Assembly: GCA_900469615.1 (NCBI GenBank)
Contig: UBYA01000006.1
Location: 1 to 64,000, forward strand
Direction: 5' to 3'
DNA from: Hyphomicrobiales bacterium
GTDB lineage: Bacteria; Pseudomonadota; Alphaproteobacteria; Rhizobiales; Rhizobiaceae
Length of the DNA stretch: 64,000 nucleotides
Of this stretch, positions 8,422 to 17,003 are shown piece after piece. Position numbers and translations under genes: made by a program. Every line of letters begins with the position of its first letter. The stretch's first letter is position 1. The notes beneath the pieces were generated by a model, which worked only from the letters and a program-made list of their open reading frames with translations, did no database searches and was not told where the DNA came from.

Positions 8422-8465
8422 GCCTGTCAATTCTGGGCCTGTCAATTCCAAGCCTCTCAATCGGG
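8422..8465. repeat. Three tandem 15-bp near repeats upstream of ugpC
   Basis: GCCTGTCAATTC starts at 8422 and again at 8437, with a degenerate GCCTCTCAATCG at 8452, a 15-bp period. Each carries CTGTCAA or CTCTCAA, close to a PhoB half site (CTGTCAT), but the spacing is 15 instead of 11 bp. The block ends 12 nt before the ugpC start codon, overlapping its leader. Confidence 0.7.
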
Positions 8466-8669
8466 TGGACTGCTAGCGAATTTGCATTACAGAACAGTGA
8501 CAAGCACCATTATATCACGAGATGCGCCCCGATTTCCTCACGAGAGTTGCGTGCGCAGTTCCTCGATGAAACGCGCGGTAGCGGAACCATTTCTCTAGCG
8601 GGGCCGTATAATGGTTCCGGCGGCGGCAAAACCCATGAACTCTTGGAGAACGGACGAACAGCAAGGGCC

Positions 8670-10127
8670 ATGACGACATCGAAGAACGAGCCGAACCCTG
8701 TCCTGCTGTGGTTTCGCAAGGATTTGCGCCTCGACGACAATCACGCTTTGCATGCGGCCGCGACATCGGGCCGCCCGGTCATTTCCGCCTATATTCGCGA
8801 GCCGGACGCGAGTGGGTGCGGGCCGCTGGGCGCGGCGCAGCAATGGTGGCTGCATCATTCGCTGGCCGCGCTGCAGAAGGCCCTTGCGGCGCTCGGCGGC
8901 AAGCTCATCCTTCGGCGGGGCGATGCGTTGACGGCGCTCGAAAGGCTTCTGGCAGACACGGGTGCCGAGGCTGTCGTGTGGAATCGCCGCTACGATCCCG
9001 CCGGCATAGCCGCAGACACCCGGGTCAAGGCGGCGCTGCGGGGCAAGGGCATCGAGGCCAACAGCTTTGCGGGCCAGCTGCTGCATGAGCCGACGCGTCT
9101 GCGCACGGGCAACGGCAATCACTACAAGACCTATACGCCCTTCTGGCGCGCGTTCGAACAATCCGGCGAGCCGCCGTTTCCGATCGACGCACCAGAAAAG
9201 CTCCTCGCTCCACGGCATTGGCCGCAATCGGAACAACTCGACTCCTGGTCGCTGCTTCCGTCAAAGCCGAACTGGGCATCGGCCTTCCCGCAGATGTGGA
9301 CGCCGGGCGAGACCGCGGCGCACGAAAAGCTGGAGGATTTCATCGACGACGCGATCGGCGGGTATGCGGTCGATCGCGACTTTCCGGGCAAGCCGGCAAC
9401 CTCGCTGCTCTCGCCGCATCTGGCGCTCGGAGAAATCTCGCCCGCCCGCATATGGCATGCGACCCGTGGGCTGGCCGGCAGGATTCCCACGGACAATATC
9501 GTTCGCTTCCGCAAGGAGCTCGCCTGGCGGGAATTCTGCTATCACCAGCTCTTCCACTTCCCGAAACTCCAGACTGCAAACTGGAACGATCGATACGACG
9601 ATTTTCCCTGGCATGCGGATGCCGGGCTTTTCGACAGCTGGCGCCGGGGACAAACGGGGTATCCGATCGTCGATGCCGGCATGCGGCAGCTGTGGCGGCA
9701 TGGCTGGATGCATAACCGCGTCCGCATGATTACCGCCTCATTCCTGATCAAGGATCTGCTGCTCGACTGGCGCGAGGGCGAGGCATGGTTTCGCGATACG
9801 CTTGTCGATGCCGATCCGGCGGCCAATGCGGCAAACTGGCAGTGGGTTGCAGGGTCAGGCGCGGATGCCTCGCCCTTCTTCCGCATCTTCAATCCGGTGC
9901 TGCAGGGCGAGAAATTCGATCCGGACGGCGTTTACGTCAGGACATTCGTGCCGGAGCTGGCCAGCCTCGACAACAAATATATCCACCGCCCCTTCGAAGC
10001 GCATGAAGATGTGTTGAGGCGCGCAGGCGTCGAACTTGGCAGGCACTATCCCCGGCCGATCGTCGATCACGCCGTTGCGCGGCAGCGCGCGCTCGATGCG
10101 CACGCATCGTTGAAAAGCGACCGCTAG
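8670..10127 (+). CDS. phrB: Deoxyribodipyrimidine photolyase
   Basis: The product from ATG 8670 (MTTSKNEPNPVLLWFRKDLRL) is 485 residues, the usual size of a class I CPD photolyase. The N-terminal Rossmann-like antenna domain covers about 1-135; the C-terminal helical FAD domain has the hallmark GYPIVDAGMRQLWRHGWMHN, the tryptophan-rich NWQWVAGSGADASPFFRIFNP and KFDPDGVYVRTFVPEL. It uses blue light and FADH- to split cyclobutane pyrimidine dimers. The frame is open for 41 codons upstream but has no better start. It is a single gene, divergent from ugpC. Confidence 0.93.
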   Translation: MTTSKNEPNPVLLWFRKDLRLDDNHALHAAATSGRPVISAYIREPDASGCGPLGAAQQWWLHHSLAALQKALAALGGKLILRRGDALTALERLLADTGAEAVVWNRRYDPAGIAADTRVKAALRGKGIEANSFAGQLLHEPTRLRTGNGNHYKTYTPFWRAFEQSGEPPFPIDAPEKLLAPRHWPQSEQLDSWSLLPSKPNWASAFPQMWTPGETAAHEKLEDFIDDAIGGYAVDRDFPGKPATSLLSPHLALGEISPARIWHATRGLAGRIPTDNIVRFRKELAWREFCYHQLFHFPKLQTANWNDRYDDFPWHADAGLFDSWRRGQTGYPIVDAGMRQLWRHGWMHNRVRMITASFLIKDLLLDWREGEAWFRDTLVDADPAANAANWQWVAGSGADASPFFRIFNPVLQGEKFDPDGVYVRTFVPELASLDNKYIHRPFEAHEDVLRRAGVELGRHYPRPIVDHAVARQRALDAHASLKSDR

Positions 10128-10218
10128 ATCGGTTCCGCGTTTTACGGAAGCACACTATCTCCTCAGTTTTATGCAGTTCCGGACGGAAAACCGCTGCATA
10201 GTTTTCCTGGAGTTGCGT
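10128..10218. repeat. RIME-like intergenic repeat, copy 2 (reversed)
   Basis: Read on the minus strand, this stretch runs in the same order as the element at 2728-2824: CTCCAGGAAAA, GCGG, TTTCCGTCCGGAA, CTGCAT, GATAG, then a TTCCGTAAAACGCGGAA palindrome. It fills the convergent gap between phrB and the next gene and may double as a bidirectional terminator. Confidence 0.65.
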
Positions 10219-10224
10219 TAGGCG

Positions 10225-11055
10225 CTACTCGGCCGGATGCGGCGTGACGCGCGGACGGACGGACTGGCGTTTGTGGCCGCCCCCGAGACAATATCCAAGC
10301 ACGCGGAAATAGAGGCTGTAGGGCAGAAACTTCAAAAGCTTTGCCCGATAGACCAGCCCTTTCGGGAAGCTGATGTCGAAGACGTGCGATTTCAATCCGG
10401 CGGCGATCGCATCCGCTGCCTGCTGCGCCGATACGATATCAGGCATTTCGAACTTGTTCTGCGCCGTCAGCGGCGTCTTCACATAGCCGGGCGTGACGAG
10501 CTGGATACGGATACCCATGCGGTCGAGCTCGAAATTCAGGCTTTCGGCCATGTTGATCAGCGCGGCCTTGCTGGCTCCGTAGGCGGCGCCACCCGGCAGG
10601 CCGCCATAACCGGCCACGGAAGACACCAAGGCGATCTGGCCATATCCCCTGGCGCGCATATGACGCACCGCTGGAACGAGGCAGTTGACGACGCCATGAA
10701 GATTGACGGCGAAACTGCGCTCGAACACGTCATGATTGAGGTCTTCGCCGCGCGCAGGCAAATAGACGCCTGCATTCAGAACGGCCAGGGCGACGGGGCC
10801 ATGCTGATATTCGATTGCGGCAACGGTGTGCTCCATATCCTCCGCATCGGTCACATCGCCATCGAGCACGACGATACTGCCGGCAAGCGCGCTGGCTTCG
10901 GCCTGCAAGGCCAGGAGCTTTTCGTGGCTGCGGGCCGTGACGGCCACCTTGTAGCCTTCTTCCGCCAGCTTCAGCGCGAGCGCTCGACCGATGCCGGAAC
11001 TGGCGCCAGTGATCCAGACGACTCCGTGTTCAGGGCGTGCGACGAACGGGCTCAT
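10225..11055 (-). CDS. Short-chain dehydrogenase/reductase
   Basis: Start ATG 11055 (MSPFVARPEHGVVWITG) has AAGGAGAAG upstream; the frame could extend 14 residues but without support. The 276-residue product has the NAD(P)-binding TGASSGIG (16-23), NAG at about 94-96, catalytic Ser145 and YGASK (Tyr159, Lys163). The C-terminal third has a hydrophobic stretch (LVYRAKLLKFLPYSLYFRVLGYCLG) unlike the compact soluble enzymes, suggesting membrane association. Substrate not predictable. It stands alone between a RIME element and the cysK promoter region. Confidence 0.85.
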   Translation of the reverse strand: MSPFVARPEHGVVWITGASSGIGRALALKLAEEGYKVAVTARSHEKLLALQAEASALAGSIVVLDGDVTDAEDMEHTVAAIEYQHGPVALAVLNAGVYLPARGEDLNHDVFERSFAVNLHGVVNCLVPAVRHMRARGYGQIALVSSVAGYGGLPGGAAYGASKAALINMAESLNFELDRMGIRIQLVTPGYVKTPLTAQNKFEMPDIVSAQQAADAIAAGLKSHVFDISFPKGLVYRAKLLKFLPYSLYFRVLGYCLGGGHKRQSVRPRVTPHPAE

Positions 11056-11349
11056 GGTTCTTCTCCTTGGCTGATGGCCGCCTACATCAACGCTCAATCG
11101 CAGCCATCCGTGGCATTTCAGAAATAGCGTAGCATTGTGGCCGCTTTCGGCCGGCTTGGCGTCCCGACACGGAAAACAATGTCACCAGCCAGAGACCGGC
11201 GTGCAGCATGTGAAGACTTCGGCCATCGAATGCCGTCAGGTCGAATTTTGCGGCACGAAGAGATAGCAAGGAACAGAATTTCTTGCCTATGCCGCCTTGT
11301 GAAGGGAAAAGACCGTTCTTACAGTAGTTGCGAACAGAAGGCAGATTCC

Positions 11350-12390
11350 ATGACCGTCCATCCCTCCGTCCTAGAAGCAATTGGCAATACGCCGTTGATC
11401 AAGCTCAAGGGCGTCTCCGAGGCGACGGGCTCGACCATTCTCGGCAAGGCCGAGTTTTTGAATCCGGGCCAATCGGTCAAGGATCGCGCCGCGCTCTACA
11501 TCATTCGCGACGCCGAGAAAAAGGGACTGCTGAAACCCGGCGGCGTGATCGTGGAGGGCACGGCCGGCAACACCGGCATCGGCCTGACGCTGGTCGCCAA
11601 GGCGCTCGGCTATCGCACGGTCATCGTCATTCCGGAAACCCAGAGCCAGGAAAAGAAGGATGCGCTGAAGCTCCTCGGCGCCGAGCTCGTGGAGGTTCCC
11701 GCCGTTCCCTACAAGAACCCGAACAACTACGTGAAGGTATCGGGACGCCTTGCCGAACAGCTGGCGAGGACGGAACCGAACGGCGCGATCTGGGCCAACC
11801 AGTTCGACAACGTCGCCAACCGGCAGGCGCATATCGAGACGACCGCCAAGGAAATCTGGACCGACACGTCAGGAAAGATCGACGGATTCATCTGCTCGGT
11901 CGGTTCCGGCGGCACGCTGGCGGGCGTCGCCATGGGCCTGCATGCCTTCAACAAGGACATCAAGATCGGCATTGCCGATCCGGAAGGGGCTGCGCTCTAC
12001 GAGTTCTACAAGAACGGCGAACTGAAGTCGTCCGGTTCCTCGATAACGGAGGGCATCGGCCAGGGACGCATCACCGCAAATCTGGAAGGCTTTACGCCCG
12101 ATTTCTCCTACCAGATCCCAGATGCCGAGGCGCTTCCCTATGTCTTCGATCTGGTCGAGCACGAGGGCCTTTGCCTCGGCGGCTCGACGGCCATCAATAT
12201 CGCCGGCGCCGTTCGCCTCGCCCGGGATCTCGGTCCCGGCCATACGATCGTGACCATCCTTTGCGATTATGGCAATCGCTATCAATCCAAGCTCTTCAAT
12301 CCCGACTTCCTGAAATCGAAGGGTCTGCCGCTGCCGGCCTATCTCGAAAAACGGGCGGATATTGCCGTTCCCTACGAAACAACAGCGTGA
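11350..12390 (+). CDS. cysK: Cysteine synthase A
   Basis: The product from ATG 11350 (MTVHPSVLEAIGNTPLIKLKG) is 346 residues. It is a fold-type II PLP enzyme: the Schiff-base lysine is Lys44 in NPGQSVKDRAA, the phosphate loop is VGSGGTLAG and the substrate loop EGTAGNTGIG. It makes cysteine from O-acetylserine and sulfide. EGTAGNTG in place of the usual EPTSGNTG, and the extra C-terminal residues, put it with the longer cysteine-synthase paralogues, so sulfide may not be the only donor. Four nucleotides separate its stop from the next gene, an alanyl-tRNA editing protein; sseA follows, giving a sulfur/cysteine-centred operon. Confidence 0.9.
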   Translation: MTVHPSVLEAIGNTPLIKLKGVSEATGSTILGKAEFLNPGQSVKDRAALYIIRDAEKKGLLKPGGVIVEGTAGNTGIGLTLVAKALGYRTVIVIPETQSQEKKDALKLLGAELVEVPAVPYKNPNNYVKVSGRLAEQLARTEPNGAIWANQFDNVANRQAHIETTAKEIWTDTSGKIDGFICSVGSGGTLAGVAMGLHAFNKDIKIGIADPEGAALYEFYKNGELKSSGSSITEGIGQGRITANLEGFTPDFSYQIPDAEALPYVFDLVEHEGLCLGGSTAINIAGAVRLARDLGPGHTIVTILCDYGNRYQSKLFNPDFLKSKGLPLPAYLEKRADIAVPYETTA

Positions 12391-12394
12391 TCTC

Positions 12395-13132
12395 ATGACC
12401 GTCAATGCCCTCTATCGTGACGATTTCTATCTCTCGACCGCGGAAGCTGTCGTAACCGCAATCCACGAAGACGGGGGCATCGAGCTCGATCAGACCTGTT
12501 TCTACGCCACTTCGGGCGGCCAGCCCGGCGATACCGGCTTCCTGGAGCGCGGCGACGGCTCCAGGATCGCGCTCGGCCAGACGAAGCACGGGCCGATCAA
12601 GGACATCATCATCCATGTGCCGCTCGAGGGTCAGCCGCTGCCGATCGTCGGCGAGAAGCTGGTGCTGCATGTTGACTGGGCGCGGCGCTACAAGCTGATG
12701 CGCATGCATACGGCCTGCCACCTTCTCTCCGTGGTCTGCCCCTACCCGATCACCGGCGCTGCCGTCGGCGAGGATGAAAGCCGGGTCGATTTCGACATGA
12801 GCGAAACGATCGACAAGGACGAGGTGACGGCGAAAATGATGGCGCTCGTCAACGAGAACCATCCCATCTTCGTCCGCTGGATCACGGACGAGGAGCTGAT
12901 CGCCAATCCCGGCATCGTCAAATCCAAGAACGTGCGCCCGCCGATGGGCCTCGGGCGGGTGAGCCTCGTCTGCATCGGCGAGGATTCGGCCATCGACAGC
13001 CAGCCCTGCGGCGGCACGCATGTCTCGGAGACCCAGGAAGTGGGGGCGATCCACATCGCCAAGATCGAGAAGAAGGGCAAGGAAAACCGCCGCTTTCGCA
13101 TTCGCTTCGGCACGCCGGCCGACGAGAACTGA
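12395..13132 (+). CDS. Alanyl-tRNA editing protein, AlaX type
   Basis: This 245-residue protein is a free-standing copy of the AlaRS editing domain. The zinc-binding residues are visible as HTACH (His105, His109) and CGGTH (Cys205, His209). The family hydrolyses serine (and glycine) wrongly attached to tRNA-Ala. The N-terminal part (DQTCFYATSGGQPGDTG) contains the conserved glycine-rich loop of the editing site. The ATG at 12395 lies 4 nt after the cysK stop, so translation is coupled; an upstream TTG at 12362 would overlap cysK. The link with cysteine genes suggests co-regulation with serine/cysteine flux, which is inference. Confidence 0.92.
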   Translation: MTVNALYRDDFYLSTAEAVVTAIHEDGGIELDQTCFYATSGGQPGDTGFLERGDGSRIALGQTKHGPIKDIIIHVPLEGQPLPIVGEKLVLHVDWARRYKLMRMHTACHLLSVVCPYPITGAAVGEDESRVDFDMSETIDKDEVTAKMMALVNENHPIFVRWITDEELIANPGIVKSKNVRPPMGLGRVSLVCIGEDSAIDSQPCGGTHVSETQEVGAIHIAKIEKKGKENRRFRIRFGTPADEN

Positions 13133-13192
13133 CCGGGCAAGCGCCTATATCCCGATAGCAAGACCAATAAATCACAGCAGGGAGAGATCATC

Positions 13193-14050
13193 ATGGCAGC
13201 GGACAAGAGCCGTTTCGTCGTATCCGCCGAGTGGCTGCAGAGCCAGCTGGGCGCCAAGGACCTGCGCATTCTCGACGCATCCTTCTATCTGCCGGCACAG
13301 AAGCGCAATGCCGACGCCGAATATTCCGGCGGCCATATTCCCGGTGCAATCCGCTTCGATCAGGACAAGATATCGGATCATTCGACCGACTTGCCGCACA
13401 TGGTTCCCTCCGCCGAATTCTTCGCCTCCGAGGTCGGCAAGCTCGGCATCGGCGAGACCGACCGTATCGTCATCTACGATGGTCCGGGCATGTTTGCCTC
13501 CCCACGCGTCTGGTGGCTGTTCCACATCGTCATGGGTGCGCCGAACGTCTTCGTGCTCGATGGCGGCCTGGATGGCTGGAAGGCCGAGGGTCGGCCGCTG
13601 GAGACGGCGTTGCCGGCCTTCGAACCCGCGACCTTCAAGCCCAAGTTCAACGGCAGCCGCGTCGTTTCGCTCGACGAGATGCGTGCGATCGTCGACTCCG
13701 GTTCCCTGCAGATCGCCGATGCGCGCAGCGCCGGGCGCTTCGCAGCCGCCGAGCCGGAACCGCGCGAGGGCATGCGCTCGGGCCATATGCCGGGAGCGAG
13801 AAATCTCCCGTCGGGCGTATTCGCCACGAACGGCAGGTTCAAATCGCTGCCGGAACTGCGCGAGACGATCGAGAAGGCCGGGATCGATCTCGACAAGCCT
13901 GTCGTAACGACCTGCGGCTCCGGCATTACCGCCGCGATCATCACGCTGGCGCTCGAATCCCTCGGCCATGGCAACAACAGGCTCTATGACGGCTCATGGT
14001 CGGAATGGGGCAGCCGGGCGGATACGCCGATCGTCACCGGTAAAGACTGA
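13193..14050 (+). CDS. sseA: 3-Mercaptopyruvate sulfurtransferase
   Basis: Two rhodanese domains make up the 285-residue protein (about 8-130 and 155-280). The catalytic cysteine is Cys241 in TCGSGITA, the loop type of mercaptopyruvate sulfurtransferases as distinct from thiosulfate enzymes (CRxGR). The first domain has no active cysteine in the matching loop (IYDGPGMFASPR), as usual. It transfers sulfur from mercaptopyruvate to cyanide or thiols. GGGAGAG lies 7 nt before the ATG. It is third in the cysK cluster, 60 nt after the AlaX gene, and 5 nt before the GNAT gene. Confidence 0.93.
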   Translation: MAADKSRFVVSAEWLQSQLGAKDLRILDASFYLPAQKRNADAEYSGGHIPGAIRFDQDKISDHSTDLPHMVPSAEFFASEVGKLGIGETDRIVIYDGPGMFASPRVWWLFHIVMGAPNVFVLDGGLDGWKAEGRPLETALPAFEPATFKPKFNGSRVVSLDEMRAIVDSGSLQIADARSAGRFAAAEPEPREGMRSGHMPGARNLPSGVFATNGRFKSLPELRETIEKAGIDLDKPVVTTCGSGITAAIITLALESLGHGNNRLYDGSWSEWGSRADTPIVTGKD

Positions 14051-14055
14051 GCGCC

Positions 14056-14628
14056 GTGACCGTGAAAGCACCCTCCTCCATCAAGGTCCATATCACCCGC
14101 CTGGAAATGACCGCGCCGCCGAAGGCAAGCCTGTCGGTGCCGGTCAATATCCAGACGGCGATCATGCGCGCGCCGGGCATTCCGCTGCCCTTCTATCGCT
14201 ATCTCTACCGTCAGGTCGGGGCTCGCTGGCACTGGGTCGACCGGCTTCGCCTGTCCGACGAAGAACTGGCGGCAGTTCTTCACGACCAGCGCAACGATAT
14301 CAGCGTGCTTTACGTCAACGGCGCCCCCGCCGGTTTCTTCGAATATTTCCGTCAGGATGAAGAGACGATCGAACTCAGCCATTTCGGCCTCATCGAACAC
14401 GCGCTCGGCCTCGGCATCGGCAAATGGTTCCTGTTGCAGGCGCTCTACGCCATATGGACGCTGAACCCGCAGCGGATCGCGACGACGACGAACAACCTCG
14501 ATCATCCGCGGGCGTTGCAGCTTTACCAGATGTTCGGCTTCTCGCCGATTTCGACGGGAGAAGGCATCGTCAGGCCGCTGAGCGACAAGGAACTGCTCGA
14601 ACTGGCGAAACGAGGCTCGAACCTTTAA
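14056..14628 (+). CDS. GNAT-family N-acetyltransferase
   Basis: The start is the GTG at 14056, 5 nt after sseA. In the 190-residue product the acetyl-CoA loop is GLGIGKWFLLQAL (about 117-129), preceded by the strand ETIELSHFGLIE and followed by TTTNNLDHPRALQLYQMFGF, the usual C-terminal GNAT motif. The N-terminal 60 residues (PLPFYRYLYRQVGARWHWVDR) are characteristic of a conserved rhizobial subgroup. Substrate unknown; its position as last gene of the cysteine/sulfurtransferase operon may hint at an amino-acid or thiol derivative. Confidence 0.87.
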   Translation: MTVKAPSSIKVHITRLEMTAPPKASLSVPVNIQTAIMRAPGIPLPFYRYLYRQVGARWHWVDRLRLSDEELAAVLHDQRNDISVLYVNGAPAGFFEYFRQDEETIELSHFGLIEHALGLGIGKWFLLQALYAIWTLNPQRIATTTNNLDHPRALQLYQMFGFSPISTGEGIVRPLSDKELLELAKRGSNL

Positions 14629-14749
14629 GCCGGCAATTGGCCGATGCCGCCGCGCATGGGTTACGGAGCGCAGAAGCCCGACAGCAGGAATCGGGTGGTT
14701 TCCGGCCCCGCGCGGGCGCATCCATGGCAAATCTCGAAAGGAGTTTGCC

Positions 14750-15259
14750 ATGCCTTCCATCGCTTTTGCCGCCATGCCCACACTCGACGCCGAGATCCTC
14801 TGGAACGGTGGCGCGGATGCCTATGGCCGCCAGCCGGAGACCATGATTTCAGATGGTCCGGGCCACCCCTGCCGCCATTGCCTGCGCAATATCGATGCCG
14901 GCGAGGAACTGCTCGTCTTCGCCTATCGGCCCTTCCCGGCATTGCAACCCTATGCGGAGACCGGCCCGATCTTCCTGCACAAGACACCATGCAAGCGCTA
15001 CGAGGCGGAAGAGATTCTTCCGCCCGTGCTGGCGTCCAGCAAGGATTTCATCGTACGCGGCTATGGGAAGAACGACCGCATCGTCTACGGAACCGGAGCG
15101 GTAACGCCGATCGAAGACATCCCCGCTTATGCGGCATCGCTGCTCGAACGCCCCGATATCGCTTATGTCCACGTTCGCTCGGCGCGCAACAACTGTTATC
15201 AGTGCCGGATCGACAAGGTCGGGGCGCCGGCATATGCGGATGCCAGCGCCTTCATCTGA
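14750..15259 (+). CDS. DUF1203 family protein
   Basis: The 169-residue product has the features of the DUF1203 family: HPCRHCLRNIDAGEELLVFAYRPF near residues 39-62, HKTPCKRYE near 77-85, and RSARNNCYQCRID near 143-155. The five cysteines in three pairs suggest a metal or redox site, though no function is established. AAGGAG precedes the ATG by 7 nt. It is a single gene ending 6 nt before the convergent ald gene. Confidence 0.85.
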   Translation: MPSIAFAAMPTLDAEILWNGGADAYGRQPETMISDGPGHPCRHCLRNIDAGEELLVFAYRPFPALQPYAETGPIFLHKTPCKRYEAEEILPPVLASSKDFIVRGYGKNDRIVYGTGAVTPIEDIPAYAASLLERPDIAYVHVRSARNNCYQCRIDKVGAPAYADASAFI

Positions 15260-15265
15260 TCGAAG

Positions 15266-16384
15266 TCAGGCGACGTTCAGGACGCTCTCCGGCGCAATGG
15301 CCTCATAGCCGAGCGCTTCGGCCACCGGCTTGTTGGTCACGCGGCCCTTGTGGACGTTGAGGCCATTGCGGAGATGCTTGTCTTCCGCGATGGCGCGCAG
15401 GCCGCGATCGGCCAAGGCCAGGCCATGGTAGATGGTCGCGTTGTTGAGGGCATGTGCCGAGGTGACGGGAACCGCACCCGGCATATTGGCGACGCAGTAA
15501 TGCACGACGCCTTCCACCACATAGGTAGGATCCGAATGCGTGGTCGCATGCGAGGTTTCGAAGCAGCCGCCCTGATCGATGGCCACGTCGACGATGACCG
15601 AGCCCTTCTTCATGCCGGACAGCATCTCATGCGTGACGAGTTTCGGTGCGGCAGCGCCGGGGATCAGTACGGCGCCGATGACCAGATCGGCTGAGAAGAC
15701 TTCTTCTTCCAGCGCCTGAATGCTGGAATAGCGGGTGTGGACGCGGCCGTTGAAGATATCGTCCAGCTGGCGCAGACGCGGCAAGGACCGGTCGAGGATG
15801 CTGACGTCGGCACCGAGGCCGGCCGCCATCTTGGCCGCATGCAGGCCGACGACACCGCCGCCGATGATCGTCACCTTGGCAGGCAGCACGCCCGGCACGC
15901 CGCCGAGCAGGATACCGAGGCCTCCATTGGCCTTCTGCAGGGCCGTCGCTCCCGCCTGGATGGACAGGCGACCGGCAACCTCGGACATAGGCGCAAGCAG
16001 CGGCAGGCCGCCGCGCTCGTCGGTCACGGTCTCGTAAGCGACGGCGGTCACGCCGGAGGCGAGCAGGCCCTTGGTCTGCTCCGGGTCGGGCGCGAGGTGC
16101 AGATAGGTGTAGAGAAGCTGGCCTTCACGAAGCTGCGCCCATTCGGAGGGCTGCGGCTCCTTGACCTTCACGATCATGTCGCACTTCTCGAAAATATCCT
16201 TGGCGCTCGCGGCGATCTTCGCTCCGGCGGCGATGTAGGCATGATCGTCGGCGCCGATGCCCGCGCCGGCCTTCGTTTCCACCCATACCTCGTGGCCATG
16301 GGCGACATATTCACGAACGGATGCCGGCGTCAGGCCGACGCGATATTCGTGATTCTTGATTTCCTTGGGACAACCAACGCGCAT
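15266..16384 (-). CDS. ald: Alanine dehydrogenase
   Basis: Start ATG 16384 ([17 protein letters not shown]) has GAGGAGG just upstream. At 372 residues it has the standard length. Visible are the substrate-binding arginine and lysine in [10 protein letters not shown] and [10 protein letters not shown], the NAD-binding [17 protein letters not shown] near 172, and [13 protein letters not shown]. It catalyses reversible oxidative deamination of L-alanine to pyruvate and ammonia; in rhizobia it takes part in alanine catabolism and bacteroid alanine release. The divergent Lrp-type gene at 16536 is probably its regulator. Confidence 0.96.
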   Translation of the reverse strand: MRVGCPKEIKNHEYRVGLTPASVREYVAHGHEVWVETKAGAGIGADDHAYIAAGAKIAASAKDIFEKCDMIVKVKEPQPSEWAQLREGQLLYTYLHLAPDPEQTKGLLASGVTAVAYETVTDERGGLPLLAPMSEVAGRLSIQAGATALQKANGGLGILLGGVPGVLPAKVTIIGGGVVGLHAAKMAAGLGADVSILDRSLPRLRQLDDIFNGRVHTRYSSIQALEEEVFSADLVIGAVLIPGAAAPKLVTHEMLSGMKKGSVIVDVAIDQGGCFETSHATTHSDPTYVVEGVVHYCVANMPGAVPVTSAHALNNATIYHGLALADRGLRAIAEDKHLRNGLNVHKGRVTNKPVAEALGYEAIAPESVLNVA

Positions 16385-16471
16385 TTCACTCCTCCTCGAA
16401 TGCTTGTTCATCTGCATTCTCTCCGGATGAAATCAGATCACCTCCGCCCCGCAATGTCCTTGCAAAGACAA

Positions 16472-16509
16472 TTTGCGCTGCAGTCATTTTTCGTGATTTA
16501 TTGCGCAAA
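16472..16509. promoter_or_regulatory. Candidate Lrp/AldR operator between ald and aldR
   Basis: An inverted repeat TTTGCGC (16472-16478) / GCGCAAA (16503-16509), centres 31 bp apart, lies in the 151-nt divergent intergenic region, just 5' of aldR. A wider half site TTGCAAAGACAATTTGCG overlaps its left arm. Spacing of about three helical turns suits a multimeric Lrp-type regulator. Confidence 0.4.
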
Positions 16510-16535
16510 CAGGAGTTTTTTCGAAAGTTCTTCGA

Positions 16536-16997
16536 ATGTCCGACCTCGACGCCATAGATCATTCGATTCTGCGGATGCTGCAGCAGAATGCGAGGATCAC
16601 CAATGCCGAGCTGGCCGAAAAGGTCGGCCTTTCGCCCTCGGCCTGCTCCCGCCGGCTGGATATCCTGGAAAAGAGCGGCGTCATCGACGGCTATCACGCG
16701 CATCTGTCACACAAGGCGCTGGCCTACAAGATGATCGCCATCGTGCATATCTCGCTGTCCGGCCAGTTCGCCAAGACACTGTCCGAGTTCGAAACGGCGG
16801 TGAAGCGCTGTCCGAACGTGCTGGGCTGCTACCTTATGTCGGGCGAATACGACTACATATTGCGCGTCGCCGCGCGGGATCTGGAGGATTACGAGCGCAT
16901 CCATCGCGACTGGCTATCGGCCCTGCCCCATGTCGTGAAGATCAATTCCAGCTTTGCGCTTCGCGAGATCATCGAGCGGCCGAATGTCGGGCTGTGA
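16536..16997 (+). CDS. aldR: Lrp/AsnC-family regulator, probable activator of ald
   Basis: The 153-residue product has the N-terminal winged HTH of the family (MSDLDAIDHSILRMLQQNARITNAELAEKVGLSPSACSRR, HTH about 18-45) and the C-terminal RAM ligand domain (CPNVLGCYLMSGEYDYILRV). It is transcribed away from ald; in other alphaproteobacteria this neighbour responds to alanine and switches on ald. The symbol is given on context. It ends 6 nt before the convergent hydrolase gene. Confidence 0.85.
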   Translation: MSDLDAIDHSILRMLQQNARITNAELAEKVGLSPSACSRRLDILEKSGVIDGYHAHLSHKALAYKMIAIVHISLSGQFAKTLSEFETAVKRCPNVLGCYLMSGEYDYILRVAARDLEDYERIHRDWLSALPHVVKINSSFALREIIERPNVGL

Positions 16998-17003
16998 AGA
17001 TTT

